Shown: piece after piece, positions 24,928-33,962 of the stretch
Numbering within the stretch: the first letter of the stretch is position 1
Layout: each line of letters starts with the position of its first letter
Source: Thiobacillus denitrificans
GTDB lineage: Bacteria; Pseudomonadota; Gammaproteobacteria; Burkholderiales; Thiobacillaceae
Assembly: GCF_001530125.1 (NCBI RefSeq)
Contig: NZ_LDUG01000002.1
Span: 82,049 to 146,048 of the forward strand
Reading direction: 5' to 3'
Length of the DNA: 64,000 nucleotides
Made by a program: the position numbers and the translations under genes
Notes under the pieces: model-generated
The model's input: the letters and a program-made list of their open reading frames with translations, nothing else
Told to the model about the DNA's origin: nothing
Databases searched by the model: none

Positions 24928-25412
24928 GCGACGAAGAACTGCACCAACTCGCTGCCGAACTCGGCGAGAAGTTGCGTGCGCGCGGCTGGATGCTCGCCAC
25001 CGCCGAATCGTGCACCGGTGGCTGGGTCGGGCAACTGCTCACCTCGCTGCCTGGCAGTTCGCATTGGTACGAACGCGGCTTCATCACCTATGCCAACGCC
25101 GCCAAGATCGAGATGCTCGGCGTGCCGGCAGCGATTCTGGACGCCCACGGCGCCGTCTCCGAAGAAACCGCCTGCGCGATGGCGGCCGGCGCGCTGGCGC
25201 ACAGTCACGCCCAGGCCACGCTCGCCATTTCCGGCATCGCCGGCCCCGGCGGCGGCACCCGGCAAAAGCCCGTCGGCCTGGTCTGCTACGGCTGGGCGCT
25301 GGCGGACGGCACGCTCATGTCGTCCACCTGCCGCCTCGACGGTGACCGCGAGGAAATCCGCTCGCGCGCAGTGGCCGCGGCCATACGCGGGTTGATCGAC
25401 CTGATCAGGTAG
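24915..25412 (+). CDS. pncC: Nicotinamide-nucleotide amidase (CinA C-terminal type)
   Basis: Deamidates nicotinamide mononucleotide for NAD recycling. A 165-residue single-domain CinA_C protein with the catalytic motif TAESCTGGWVGQLLTSLPGS, YANAAKIEMLGV, and SGIAGPGGGT. Start ATG overlaps the end of pgpA by 13 bases. It is the last gene of the riboflavin-thiamine run. Confidence 0.94.
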   Translation: MARVSDEELHQLAAELGEKLRARGWMLATAESCTGGWVGQLLTSLPGSSHWYERGFITYANAAKIEMLGVPAAILDAHGAVSEETACAMAAGALAHSHAQATLAISGIAGPGGGTRQKPVGLVCYGWALADGTLMSSTCRLDGDREEIRSRAVAAAIRGLIDLIR

Positions 25413-25420
25413 ATATCACC

Positions 25421-25589
25421 TGTAGGCGGGGCGCCCTCGCCCCGATTTTTCGCACCGTACATTCCTTACGGCTTCGGGCCGAGGCGGTTCTCCTACAGCC
25501 CCCCGCGGATCTGTGGGAGCGGCGCCCTCGCCGCGATTTTCGTGCCCATGCAATCACCACAGCATCGGGCCGGGGGCGGCCCTCCTACA
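25421..25589. repeat. Two tandem REP-like units (25421-25497 and 25512-25589)
   Basis: Each unit of about 77 bases begins TGTAGGAG-like plus GCGCCCTCGC and ends CTCCTACA-like, so the termini are complementary. Further full copies are at 33864-33939 and 35515-35581, and half a copy at 33736-33771. Here two units stand side by side between the convergent pncC and WYL genes. They resemble the widespread GTAGGAGC REP class. Confidence 0.8.
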
Positions 25590-25596
25590 ACAACCA

Positions 25597-26487
25597 TCAA
25601 TAAAACGCCCACGCCGCAAACGGCTCGATCTCGTCGCGGTTCAAAAGCATCAATTGGAAGGCGTTCGGATTCAGCGTATGGTCCGGCGTGGTGTCGACGC
25701 TCAGTCGCTGCAGCACGTAGCCAAGCAGCGCGCGCCGCACGTTCACCTCGATGGTCTCCCCGCTCGCGCCATAGTCCAGCAGCAAGCTTTCGCGCCTCGC
25801 CGCATCGAGGCCACGGTGCGGCGCAAGCTTCAGGCCCACTTGCTCGACCCAGTCGTCGTCATATTGCTCGCCGGATTCGGCCGGCACGTCCAGGCATTGC
25901 GCCTCGGTCATGCGCGACAGCACGAAGTCGCGGAAGTCGCAGGTGTCTTCGCTGTAGGCCCGCACGTGCCAGCGCAGCCCGGTATTGACCAGGGTATGCG
26001 GTTCAAGCACGCGCGCCGCGCCGCTCTCGCGCAGGGACAGGGAACGGTAGCTAACGCGCAGTTTGCGCCGGCCGTGAATCGCGCGGGTGATCTGCGCCAG
26101 GGTCTGCTGGCTGGGCAGGCGGGCGGGCAGCGGCAGCGACGCGGCCGGCAGGCCATAGATCAGATCGTCCCCATACGGCCCATTCGCCACCGCCAGATTG
26201 GCCGCGATGATCGGCAGCACCATGGCGGGCGCGAGGTCGGCAAAGACAGCGCTGAAGCCCTCGCCCGGCACGAAGCCGAACACGCTGTGGTTGTAGAGGA
26301 GGTTGCCCGGCGCCAGATCGCTGTAGAGCTTGAGGTCCTTGGTCGCGGCCGGGTCGGACAGGCCAAAGGCACGGGCGACGTCGCTGCGGGTCACCACCCC
26401 GGTGTACCAGGCCATGACCTCGATATATTGCAACCGCTGGCGTGTCGCCCACTTCACGTCCAGGCGCATTTTTTCTTTTGAAAACAT
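25597..26487 (-). CDS. WYL-domain transcriptional regulator of the BrxR/CapW type
   Basis: A 296-residue regulator: winged helix (RLQYIEVMAWYTGVVTRSDV, DPAATKDLKLYSDLAPGNL), a linker, then a WYL domain (RKLRVSYRSLSLRESG, VLEPHTLVNTGLRWHVRAY) and a C-terminal WCX extension. The N-terminal pattern is that of CapW/BrxR proteins, which often repress CBASS or BREX defence operons through a nucleic-acid-type ligand. No defence genes are nearby; the divergent neighbour is recA. Start at MFSKEKM, with GGAGCGAAGAAT before it. Confidence 0.82.
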   Translation of the reverse strand: MFSKEKMRLDVKWATRQRLQYIEVMAWYTGVVTRSDVARAFGLSDPAATKDLKLYSDLAPGNLLYNHSVFGFVPGEGFSAVFADLAPAMVLPIIAANLAVANGPYGDDLIYGLPAASLPLPARLPSQQTLAQITRAIHGRRKLRVSYRSLSLRESGAARVLEPHTLVNTGLRWHVRAYSEDTCDFRDFVLSRMTEAQCLDVPAESGEQYDDDWVEQVGLKLAPHRGLDAARRESLLLDYGASGETIEVNVRRALLGYVLQRLSVDTTPDHTLNPNAFQLMLLNRDEIEPFAAWAFY

Positions 26488-26588
26488 ATTCTTCGCTCCA
26501 GGCTGGCCGTTGTTGCGAAAATTATAGGGGCGGGGCTGGCTGAATACAAACAATTACGTCATACATTTTATGCAGGTGATATTTTTTA

Positions 26589-26617
26589 TTGACATAAACA
26601 AATATACAACCTAAAGT
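26589..26617 (+). promoter_or_regulatory. recA promoter
   Basis: TTGACA (26589-26594), 17 bases, TAAAGT (26612-26617). No CTG-N10-CAG LexA box is visible by eye in the region before recA. Confidence 0.6.
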
Positions 26618-26649
26618 TCGTCCATCCCAACCCATTCAGGAGACGCACC

Positions 26650-27673
<1,024 letters not shown>

Positions 27674-27690
<17 letters not shown>

Positions 27691-28144
27691 ACCGGGCGAC
27701 CTGCGTGAGCGCGCCCTGCGCCTGCTGGCGCGGCGCGAGCACAGCCGCGCCGAACTCGTCCGCAAACTCGAACGCGCAGGTTTTTCACGAGAAGATATCG
27801 CCCCCCTGCTCGACGCCTTCGAAACGAAAAACTGGCTCTCCGACCGCCGCTTCGCCGACAGCTACGTCGCCGACCACCGTGCCCGCGCCGGCAGCGTCAA
27901 GCTCGCCTACGACCTGCGCCAGCGCGGCGTCAGCGACAACATCATCGAATCGGTATTGGGCGACAACCGCGACAGCGAACTCGATCGCGCACGTGAAGTG
28001 TGGCAGAAGAAATTCGGAACTGCGCCCGCCGACGCGGCCGAAAAAGCCAGGCAGATGCGCTTCCTGCAAAGCCGCGGGTTCACGCCCGAGGTGATCCGGC
28101 GCACAATCAGTAGCGGGGATGAACGGGCCAGGGATAATGGGTAA
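27674..28144 (+). CDS. recX: Regulatory protein RecX
   Basis: Inhibitor of RecA filaments. The 156-residue all-helical protein carries the repeats of the family: [38 protein letters not shown] and [14 protein letters not shown]. The overlap with recA gives coupled, lower expression. Confidence 0.93.
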
Positions 28145-28150
28145 CGGGGC

Positions 28151-28567
28151 TCAGTGACCAGCCGCTTTGAATAGTCCTACCCCGGCCGCCCTCGCCGCCT
28201 CCATCAATGCCGCATCCTGCGTCGCGATCGGAAGCTGCAAACGCAGGGCAAGCTCAAGATAGACCGCGTCATAGCTCGTCAAATCATAGCGTAGCGCCAA
28301 GGTCAGAATCGCTGCGGGTCCCGGCGTGTCCCGGTCGACCATGATAGGCAACGCGGCAACCTGCTCGATGACCTCATGCGCCCCCTGCGCGTCAAGCGCG
28401 CCGCGCTTGCATGCCGATCTCAGCACATTGGCAAATTCGAATTGCCACAGGGCGGGCGCATGCGCCTTCTCATCCATCAAGCGCGAAGCGACCGCCTCCG
28501 TGTAATCCGTGGTTTGGTTACCGATAAACCAGCCGCACACCACCGAATTGTCGACGACAAACGCCAT
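28151..28567 (-). CDS. vapC: PIN-domain toxin, VapC type
   Basis: A 138-residue PIN-domain endoribonuclease. Acidic active-site residues are seen in FVVDNSVV (D6), EFANVLRSA (E), SYDAVYLELA (D) and ATQDAAL (D). It starts on the stop codon of the upstream antitoxin (TAATG arrangement). Typical VapC toxins cut tRNA; the target is unknown. Converges with recX after 6 bases. Confidence 0.88.
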   Translation of the reverse strand: MAFVVDNSVVCGWFIGNQTTDYTEAVASRLMDEKAHAPALWQFEFANVLRSACKRGALDAQGAHEVIEQVAALPIMVDRDTPGPAAILTLALRYDLTSYDAVYLELALRLQLPIATQDAALMEAARAAGVGLFKAAGH

Positions 28568-28821
28568 TAGTCCAGCCCATCGCGAGCAATCGCCTTCAAG
28601 TCGCCTTCGAGCGCCAGCCCGTTGCGTATGCGGCGCAACCGCTCCAGCGCCGAGGCAACACGCTGACGCTGGCCTGCCTCATCGGTCACGAGAGCTGCCT
28701 CGGCCACCAGCCTCGCAACAGGCACCCCCCGACGCGTAATCGTGACCTGATCCCCGCGTTCAACAGCGGCGATTAATTCCGAAAATCGGTTTTTTGCTTC
28801 ATATACCGGAATGGCCTTCAT
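28567..28821 (-). CDS. vapB: Phd/VapB-type antitoxin
   Basis: An 84-residue antitoxin with the Phd/YefM N-terminal pattern VYEAKNRFSELIAAVERGDQ followed by VTITRRGVPVARLV, and a C-terminal helix to cover the toxin. It precedes vapC with one base shared. Autoregulation by the complex is expected for the family. Confidence 0.88.
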   Translation of the reverse strand: MKAIPVYEAKNRFSELIAAVERGDQVTITRRGVPVARLVAEAALVTDEAGQRQRVASALERLRRIRNGLALEGDLKAIARDGLD

Positions 28822-28982
28822 GGCTAGCTCATTATCTTAATATAGATAGCCTTATTATTCACGCACGTGGATACATGTCAAGGAAGGAGTGCGCCAAATC
28901 ACATTCCACCATTGCATGAACAATTCGGAAACAAACGGAGTCTAGTCCCAAACGGCAAACGGGGTCTATTATCCGAGATTGT

Positions 28983-29133
28983 CCATTAGATAAAACTGCG
29001 TCATTCCGGCGGAGGCCGGAATCCAGCGGATTAAAACTCTCCCGCGCAAGCGGGACAACATCACGGTTTTGTCCGCTTTGCGGGTTTTTTTTCGTACTGG
29101 ATTCCGGCCTCCGCCGGAATGACGGGCTAATGG
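28983..29133. repeat. Inverted-repeat element with 27-bp perfect inner arms
   Basis: GTCATTCCGGCGGAGGCCGG... (29000-29026) and its complement (29097-29123) are perfect 27-bp arms, and CCATTAG/CTAATGG (28983-28989, 29127-29133) extend the symmetry outwards. Between them is another short palindrome (CCCGCGCAAGCGGG). The ATTCCGGC palindrome type is widely dispersed in proteobacteria. Confidence 0.75.
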
Positions 29134-29190
29134 ATTATTTGGGATCATACAAACTGCCAAAGAAATGGCACGCCAGTTGATCGAACATCT

Positions 29191-29220
29191 GCCTATCCGG
29201 TTTGTTGCCAAAACCAATTC
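29191..29220. repeat. Solo copy of one MITE terminus
   Basis: Starting GCCTATCCGGTTTGTTGCC, 30 bases match nearly exactly one end of the MITE at 37525-37698, read inwards from its right end. No partner end is visible nearby, so this is a truncated or decayed copy. Confidence 0.7.
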
Positions 29221-29415
29221 CCTGTAGATACCGTCTTGCCAGTCAAGCCGGATTTGCAACATTTTGTCGGTACATTTGTTGATGTTTAAGAACGCCGAAG
29301 CACAGATGCACCAACTTGCGCATGGTTGCGCCGATAGGTTAGTTTACCTGTGCCAGATTTTCTGCGGGGTGCAAATAATCGTGTCTGACCCCATTTTTCG
29401 CAACCCTTATCAAAC

Positions 29416-29444
29416 ACAAAGCCCCAAGCTTGTGGGGGCTTTGT
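29416..29444 (-). terminator. Second terminator downstream of the porin gene
   Basis: ACAAAGCCCC and GGGGCTTTGT form a 10-bp stem with a 9-base loop; on the minus strand TGTTTG follows. It backs up the terminator at 29455. Confidence 0.6.
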
Positions 29445-29454
29445 CAGCAGACTG

Positions 29455-29482
29455 AAACGGGCGCCCGAAGGCGCCCGTTTTT
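29455..29482 (-). terminator. Terminator of the porin gene
   Basis: AAACGGGCGCC, loop CGAA, GGCGCCCGTTT: a perfect 11-bp stem placed about 35 bases beyond the porin stop. It has T residues on both sides and can act in both directions. Confidence 0.75.
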
Positions 29483-29515
29483 AGATCACTTGCTCTTAAA
29501 TCAGCGGATGCCGAA

Positions 29516-30691
29516 TTAGAACTTGTGGATCATGCCCACAGAGATGCCGCGGGGATCCTGGCCAACAGCTGCTGTGTTAACAGCATGGATGCCGGTGCCG
29601 CCGCCGCCCAGACTGTAAGCCGCGTCGGAATCATTCTTGACCTGAGTGTACAGGCCGAACAACTCGGTGCGCTTGGACAGCGCATAGCTTGCGCCGAGGC
29701 TGTACTGGCTGGCGCCAGTGTCGTCCGTGCCATCCAGCTCGTTGGCCTTGGTGTAGGCAGCCTTCAGGGTGATGTTGCCCATCTTGTGTGCGACGCTAGC
29801 GTACCAGGCGTCACGGTCGGTGGAGACGCTGGTGTCGCCGCCATCGATCGTGCCGGTCAGCGCATCGCTATCAAGGTCGGTTTTCTCGTAAGCCAGACCC
29901 AGCTTGGTGTTGCCGAAGCTGTAGCCCACGCCTGCACGCCAGCTTTTCTGGTCGGTTTCAGCGGTGCTAAGAGGGTCCGTCGAGTAGGTGTTGCCGCCTG
30001 CGCCAGCAATCACTGTCGCTGCACCAGTCGCAAAGCGGGTCGACTCGTAAGCCAGGGTCGCGAACAGCGGGCCGTTCTCGTACACGCCGGACAGCGAGTA
30101 CAGGCGCGGGTCGCGGGTGCTGCCGTTTTCCTGCTGGGCACCGCCCAGGGCGCGCAGGGTCAGGCCGCCAAGGCTGGGGCTGGTGTACAGCACGGAGTTG
30201 GTGGCGCGCACGGAACCGTTGGTGGTCGCGCCGAACAGGCTGCGGTAGTCAGCCAGGTACTGGCCGCCGCCGAACACGTCGAGCTTGCCGGTCGAGGTCT
30301 TGTAGGGGGTGTCCTGGTTACCGAAGGTCAGCGAACCGAGGGTCTTGCTGGACAGGCCGCCGAAGCTGTTGCGGCCACCCGCCCAAGTGCCAGGTGCAGC
30401 AGTGCCAGCGCCCTGATCGAGGGACACGGCCTGCTCGATCTGCCACACGGCCGAGAGGCCGCCGCCCAGATCTTCAGCACCCTTGAAGCCGATGTAGGAG
30501 GTGTTGCTGGACACGCGGGCGCGGCTTTCGGAATCTTTGCTGGTGAAGTTGTCACCAGCGTTACCGCTACCACCGTCAACGTAGTCGACGGACACGCCAA
30601 CGACGCCATAAATGTCAACGTTGGCGGTGGCAGCGAATGCCGGGGCAGCGAAAGCGGAAACGATCGCTGCTGCAAGAATCTTTTTCATCAT
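29516..30691 (-). CDS. Gram-negative porin (betaproteobacterial trimeric type)
   Basis: A 391-residue outer membrane porin. Signal peptide MMKKILAAAIVSAFAAPAFA with cleavage before ATANVDIYG; the DIYGVVGVSVDYV first strand, KGAEDLGGGLSAVWQIEQAV, NSFGGLSSKTLGSLTFGNQD and LSKRTELFGLYTQVKN are typical of the Porin_4 family, and the chain ends in GISVGMIHKF with a terminal Phe. Strong SD AAGGAG. Nonspecific or anion-selective passage of small solutes is expected. Confidence 0.93.
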   Translation of the reverse strand: MMKKILAAAIVSAFAAPAFAATANVDIYGVVGVSVDYVDGGSGNAGDNFTSKDSESRARVSSNTSYIGFKGAEDLGGGLSAVWQIEQAVSLDQGAGTAAPGTWAGGRNSFGGLSSKTLGSLTFGNQDTPYKTSTGKLDVFGGGQYLADYRSLFGATTNGSVRATNSVLYTSPSLGGLTLRALGGAQQENGSTRDPRLYSLSGVYENGPLFATLAYESTRFATGAATVIAGAGGNTYSTDPLSTAETDQKSWRAGVGYSFGNTKLGLAYEKTDLDSDALTGTIDGGDTSVSTDRDAWYASVAHKMGNITLKAAYTKANELDGTDDTGASQYSLGASYALSKRTELFGLYTQVKNDSDAAYSLGGGGTGIHAVNTAAVGQDPRGISVGMIHKF

Positions 30692-30899
30692 CTCTAAATC
30701 TCCTTGGATTGGAATAAAGCGGTTCTAACTCTGCAGAACTGTCCTGCACAATATGTGCTTGGGGGACGCAGTCGATTATCCAGACCCGGGCCGGGCGGGC
30801 AAGCAAAGCTGTTGTTTTTTCTGCCACGCAGCGATAAAAGTGTTGTTTTGTTGCACACGCGCAACAGCTATCAGGCAATGGCCGGCCAAGGCGCCGACT

Positions 30900-31193
30900 T
30901 TAAGAGGCGTCGAATCCCTGCGGCCATTTTCGCGAAGTGTGGAACACCCGGAGAATCTCGACCCGCTGTTCCTTGACCCGATAGGGAATGATGTAAGAGG
31001 AATGCGGCAATACCCGTTCGCGCGTTCCTGGCACGCGCCCGGGTCGCCCCATGTCGGGATGCCGGGTTAGAAGACAGGTGGACTCATCTACTGCTGAAAT
31101 CAGCGCAGCGGCAGCTTGAGGATTGTCATGTGCAATATGGGCCGCCTCTTCTTCAAGGTTGCGCAGGGCGCGCCGAAGCCATTTAACCTGCAT
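30900..31193 (-). CDS. RelE/ParE family toxin
   Basis: A 97-residue toxin of the ParE/RelE fold: VKWLRRALRNLEEEAAHIA, HPDMGRPGRVPGTRERVL, SYIIPYRVKEQRVEILRVFH and SRKWP at the C-terminus. The tail pattern R-V-F-H-x-x-R-x-W-P is typical of this family. Coupled with the antitoxin gene upstream by an 11-base overlap. Confidence 0.88.
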   Translation of the reverse strand: MQVKWLRRALRNLEEEAAHIAHDNPQAAAALISAVDESTCLLTRHPDMGRPGRVPGTRERVLPHSSYIIPYRVKEQRVEILRVFHTSRKWPQGFDAS

Positions 31194-31419
31194 ACTTCTT
31201 CAGCAAATTCGCAAGGTCGGACGGGCTCGCAAAATCACCCCGGTCGGCTTCCTGAATTGCCTGTTCGATTTCACCCACCTGCCAAGCTTCCAGGTCAAGA
31301 TATCGCGCGATGGCTTCTTCCGCCAGATACGATTTGGATCGATGCGTGGCTTGCGCCAGCTTATCGAGCTTTGCCTTGGTCTCTTCAGGCACGCGTAAAG
31401 TAAGAATTGCCGTGGCCAT
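31183..31419 (-). CDS. Ribbon-helix-helix antitoxin (ParD/CopG type)
   Basis: A 78-residue antitoxin: ATAILTLRVPEETKAKLDKL forms the DNA-binding ribbon and first helix, KSYLAEEAIARYLDLE the second; the rest binds the toxin. ATG at 31419 is preceded by CAGGAGC. An ATG ten codons upstream is less likely. Confidence 0.85.
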   Translation of the reverse strand: MATAILTLRVPEETKAKLDKLAQATHRSKSYLAEEAIARYLDLEAWQVGEIEQAIQEADRGDFASPSDLANLLKKYAG

Positions 31420-31542
31420 GTAGTTGCTCCTGTGTGACGATGTATACACTCACAGCATAGCACGGCAAAAAAGGGGAAAGAAGCGGTGCGTGCGGGCAAA
31501 ACCGTGGCAGCGCGACACGCTCAAGGCGGCGCGACTGCAATC

Positions 31543-31718
31543 CTAGCAGCCTGTCGGACTTGAAGTAAATCGGCTGCAAATCCGCCTGGCCGGTCCATAT
31601 TTCGCCGCTTTTTTGGGCAATAGGGCAATAGAACGACTATTGCCCTGCAAAATCGTCAAAATCTGCCCTCGCCCAGCCGAATTTTCGCTTCGATTCTTCA
31701 AGTCCGACAGACTGCTAG
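31543..31718. mobile_element. MITE-like element with 23-bp terminal inverted repeats
   Basis: The ends CTAGCAGCCTGTCGGACTTG (31543 on) and the complement of CTAGCAGTCTGTCGGACTTG (to 31718) match at 22 of 23 positions. The 176-bp interior has GGGCAATA-type palindromes and no gene. The right end runs into the HEPN gene and supplies its stop codon. Flanking duplication is at most ATC. Confidence 0.75.
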
Positions 31719-32203
31719 ATCGGCATCTGAGCCTGCTGCGCACGCTGGCGAATCGCCTTGAGCAGATTCAGCAAGGCTGGCGTGACGTGAAGCGCCTGTT
31801 GAATGGCCTGCGCAAAAGAGGTCGTTTCCTGGAAATATTCATGCACCAGCCGGTTGCGCAGCTTGCGCCACGCTAGCCAGTCCAGCGCGTTTTCGAGGAT
31901 GCCCAGGCGTTCGGCCCGGTTCAGGTTATCCAGCAGCGGGCCGGGAACCTCACCCAGCAGCAAAAGCAGGCGCGGAATCAACTTTTCGCCCAGGTGATCC
32001 TGCAGACGCCCAAAGCGGGCCGCAAACGCCTCGATGCTGATGGCAAGGCTGGCGTCCGGTGCAAGTTGATCAAGTTGATCAACCCCCAGGTCCATTTGAT
32101 TGAGCCCATGCCAGCTTGCTTCGAGCGCACGCGCCTCACGTTCGGCGATTTCCAGTGCGCGCACGAAAGCCGGCACGTGTTCCGGGAGATAGTTGAGACT
32201 CAA
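31715..32203 (-). CDS. HEPN-domain protein (type VII toxin partner)
   Basis: A helical HEPN protein of about 162 residues with the nuclease-type motif R-x4-H in RNRLVHEY and flanking helices AERLGILENALDWLAWRKL. It is paired with a minimal nucleotidyltransferase gene. TTG at 32203 was chosen because it overlaps the upstream stop as TTGA; an ATG at 32245 would give a 46-base overlap. The stop codon and the last base of the preceding codon lie at the edge of the MITE at 31543-31718, so the C-terminus may have been altered. Confidence 0.75.
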   Translation of the reverse strand: MSLNYLPEHVPAFVRALEIAEREARALEASWHGLNQMDLGVDQLDQLAPDASLAISIEAFAARFGRLQDHLGEKLIPRLLLLLGEVPGPLLDNLNRAERLGILENALDWLAWRKLRNRLVHEYFQETTSFAQAIQQALHVTPALLNLLKAIRQRAQQAQMPI

Positions 32204-32499
32204 AGCGGAATCCCGGTTCGCGAGGCTTCCTGAACGATGGGCCAATTCGCGTTTTCGGGCCCCGCCAGAATTACATCGATTTTCTGCTCGCCCAGCAGTT
32301 GCTGCAATCTCGCCTCCAGGCGGGCCGCTTGCCAGGGTGCATCAACCGGCAAATGAGGAAGCTCCACCAGCAGATCGAGGTCGCCCCCCTTGCGCCGGTC
32401 ATCCACACGCGAGCCGAACAGCCGCACCCTTCCCTGCTGGCCAAATATTTGATGGACAGCATCAACAATGATCTGTCGTTGCTCAGCGGAAACTCTCAT
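32200..32499 (-). CDS. Minimal nucleotidyltransferase (MNT) antitoxin
   Basis: A 99-residue nucleotidyltransferase with the motif FGSRVDDRRKGGDLDLLVEL (G-S-x10-D-x-D) and a third acidic residue in KIDVILAG. In MntA-HepT pairs such proteins AMPylate the HEPN toxin and silence it. It stands directly upstream of the HEPN gene. Confidence 0.87.
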   Translation of the reverse strand: MRVSAEQRQIIVDAVHQIFGQQGRVRLFGSRVDDRRKGGDLDLLVELPHLPVDAPWQAARLEARLQQLLGEQKIDVILAGPENANWPIVQEASRTGIPL

Positions 32500-32539
32500 G
32501 GCATTGAGTTTAGCACTTGGGCTACTGGGTATTCCGACT

Positions 32540-33730
32540 TCAAACCCAGCGCCCGACGCCGGCCAGCCCCACCATCAGCCGCACGCCGCCGTAAGCCAGC
32601 CACGACAGCATGCGATGCGGCCAGGCGCGGCGTTGCCAGCCGGCGGCGTCGAGCGGGACGGACTGGCTGATGGCGTGGTGCAGGCGTTGCCGCAGGTCGT
32701 GCGCGAAGGCCGCGTCGTCGACGACGATATTGGCCTCGCGCGCGAGCAACAGGCTGAACGGATCGATGTTGCTGGAGCCCACGGTGGCCCAGTGGCTGTC
32801 GACCACGGCGACCTTGGCGTGAAGTTCGCTGGCCTGGTATTCGTGAATGCTCACGCCGGCGGCGAGCAGGTCGTGATAGAGGGCGCGCGCGGCGGCCAGA
32901 AAAAAGGGGTGGTCGGTGTGACCCTGCACCAGCAGGTGTACCCGCACGCCGCGCGCGGCGGCATTTTTCAGCAATCTTCTGAAGCGATAGCCGGGCAGGA
33001 AGTAGGCGTTGGCGAGGATGATTTCGTCGTGCGCCAGCGCCAGCGCGGCGAGGTAGGCCCGTTCGATGTCGCGGCGATGGGCGAAGTTGTCGCGCACCAC
33101 GAAGGCGGCGCGCACGTGGCCATCAGTCGGCCAGGACGGCTGGATCAACGGGGGCCGGCTTTCGCCGGCACGCAGTTGCGTCAATGCCACCAGCCGCCAC
33201 AGATGCCGGGCGCTTTGATGAATACCGGCAAGCAGCGGCCCCTGCACTTCGACGCTGAAATCGAGCCGCGGCACGTCGAAGTGCGCCGGCTCGAAGTCGT
33301 CGATGAGGTTCATGCCGCCGACCAGGGCGATGCGCGCGTCGATCACTGCCAGCTTGCGGTGCAGCCGCCGCAGGCTCTTGGGATTGGAGCGCCAGCCCCG
33401 GCCCGCCAGCGGACGATAGCGCAGCACGCTGACGCCTGCCGTTCTGAGCGCATCCAGCCAGGCGGCCGGCAGCTCGCGCGAACCCACGCCGTCGATCAGC
33501 AGCCGCACCCGCACACCGCGCAGGGCTGCGCGCGTCAGGGCATCGCGCACCGCCTCGGTGCTGGGGTCGACGTTGAAAATATAGGTTTCAAGATGGATTT
33601 CGCTGTGCGCGACGTCGATCGCCGCGATCAGCGCCGGAAAGAATTCGACGCCGCTTTGCAGCAACCGCAGCTGGTTGCCGGAAACCAGCCCGGCTCCGCG
33701 AAAGAATAATTTGCGCAGGGGCGTTTTCAT
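32540..33730 (-). CDS. Phospholipase D family cardiolipin synthase (ClsB-like)
   Basis: A 396-residue protein with two HKD motifs: HRKLAVIDARIALVGGMN and HAKVAVVDSHWATVGSSN. N-terminal part NQLRLLQSGVEFFPALIAAI and ETYIFNVD are typical of cardiolipin synthases of the ClsB class, which lack long N-terminal membrane helices. The ClsB-endonuclease/exonuclease-like neighbour pair is also seen in E. coli (clsB-ybhP). Makes cardiolipin or related phospholipids at the inner membrane. Confidence 0.87.
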   Translation of the reverse strand: MKTPLRKLFFRGAGLVSGNQLRLLQSGVEFFPALIAAIDVAHSEIHLETYIFNVDPSTEAVRDALTRAALRGVRVRLLIDGVGSRELPAAWLDALRTAGVSVLRYRPLAGRGWRSNPKSLRRLHRKLAVIDARIALVGGMNLIDDFEPAHFDVPRLDFSVEVQGPLLAGIHQSARHLWRLVALTQLRAGESRPPLIQPSWPTDGHVRAAFVVRDNFAHRRDIERAYLAALALAHDEIILANAYFLPGYRFRRLLKNAAARGVRVHLLVQGHTDHPFFLAAARALYHDLLAAGVSIHEYQASELHAKVAVVDSHWATVGSSNIDPFSLLLAREANIVVDDAAFAHDLRQRLHHAISQSVPLDAAGWQRRAWPHRMLSWLAYGGVRLMVGLAGVGRWV

Positions 33731-33735
33731 GAACG

Positions 33736-33939
33736 TTAGCCAGCATTCGGCCCGGGGGCGGGCCTCCTACAATTCACCAGGCATCGTGAGGGCCGCACCA
33801 ATATTGCAGGCTCGCTTGTCGGGCCAATTGGTGCCCGCATTCGACGGGCTACCGGCCTATCCCGTAGGAGCGGCGCCCTCGCCGCGAATGCCCGCACCGT
33901 GCGGTTGCCAGCATTCGGCCTGGGGGCGGGCATCCCACA
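33736..33939. repeat. REP-like family: one half copy and one full copy
   Basis: A right-half unit at 33736-33771 (CGGGGGCGGGCCTCCTACA at its end) and a full unit at 33864-33939 (GTAGGAGCGGCGCCCTCGCC at its start) of the family described at 25421. They fill the 232-base gap between the cls-like and endonuclease genes; no other feature is seen there. Confidence 0.75.
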
Positions 33940-33962
33940 TCGGGCCAGGTTGGGCGCAGTCA

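Larger units (their letters stand above)
28822..29515. other. Intergenic region rich in repeats between vapB and the porin gene
   Basis: About 690 bases without a convincing gene. It holds a near-repeat AAACGGAGTCTA/AAACGGGGTCTA (near 28935-28970), the inverted-repeat element 28983-29133, a solo MITE end at 29191-29220, a GTGTCTGACCCCATTTT stretch near 29380 of the sort found beside decayed mobile DNA, and two hairpin terminators for the porin gene. It looks like a graveyard of small insertions. Confidence 0.6.

Noticed and set aside
26518..26649. LexA (SOS) box in front of recA
   Set aside because: No CTG-N10-CAG with an AT-rich centre could be seen; a matrix scan would settle it.
29226..29410. 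Small protein genes in the vapB-porin gap
   Set aside because: The frames are short, lack ribosome binding sites and run through repeat fragments.
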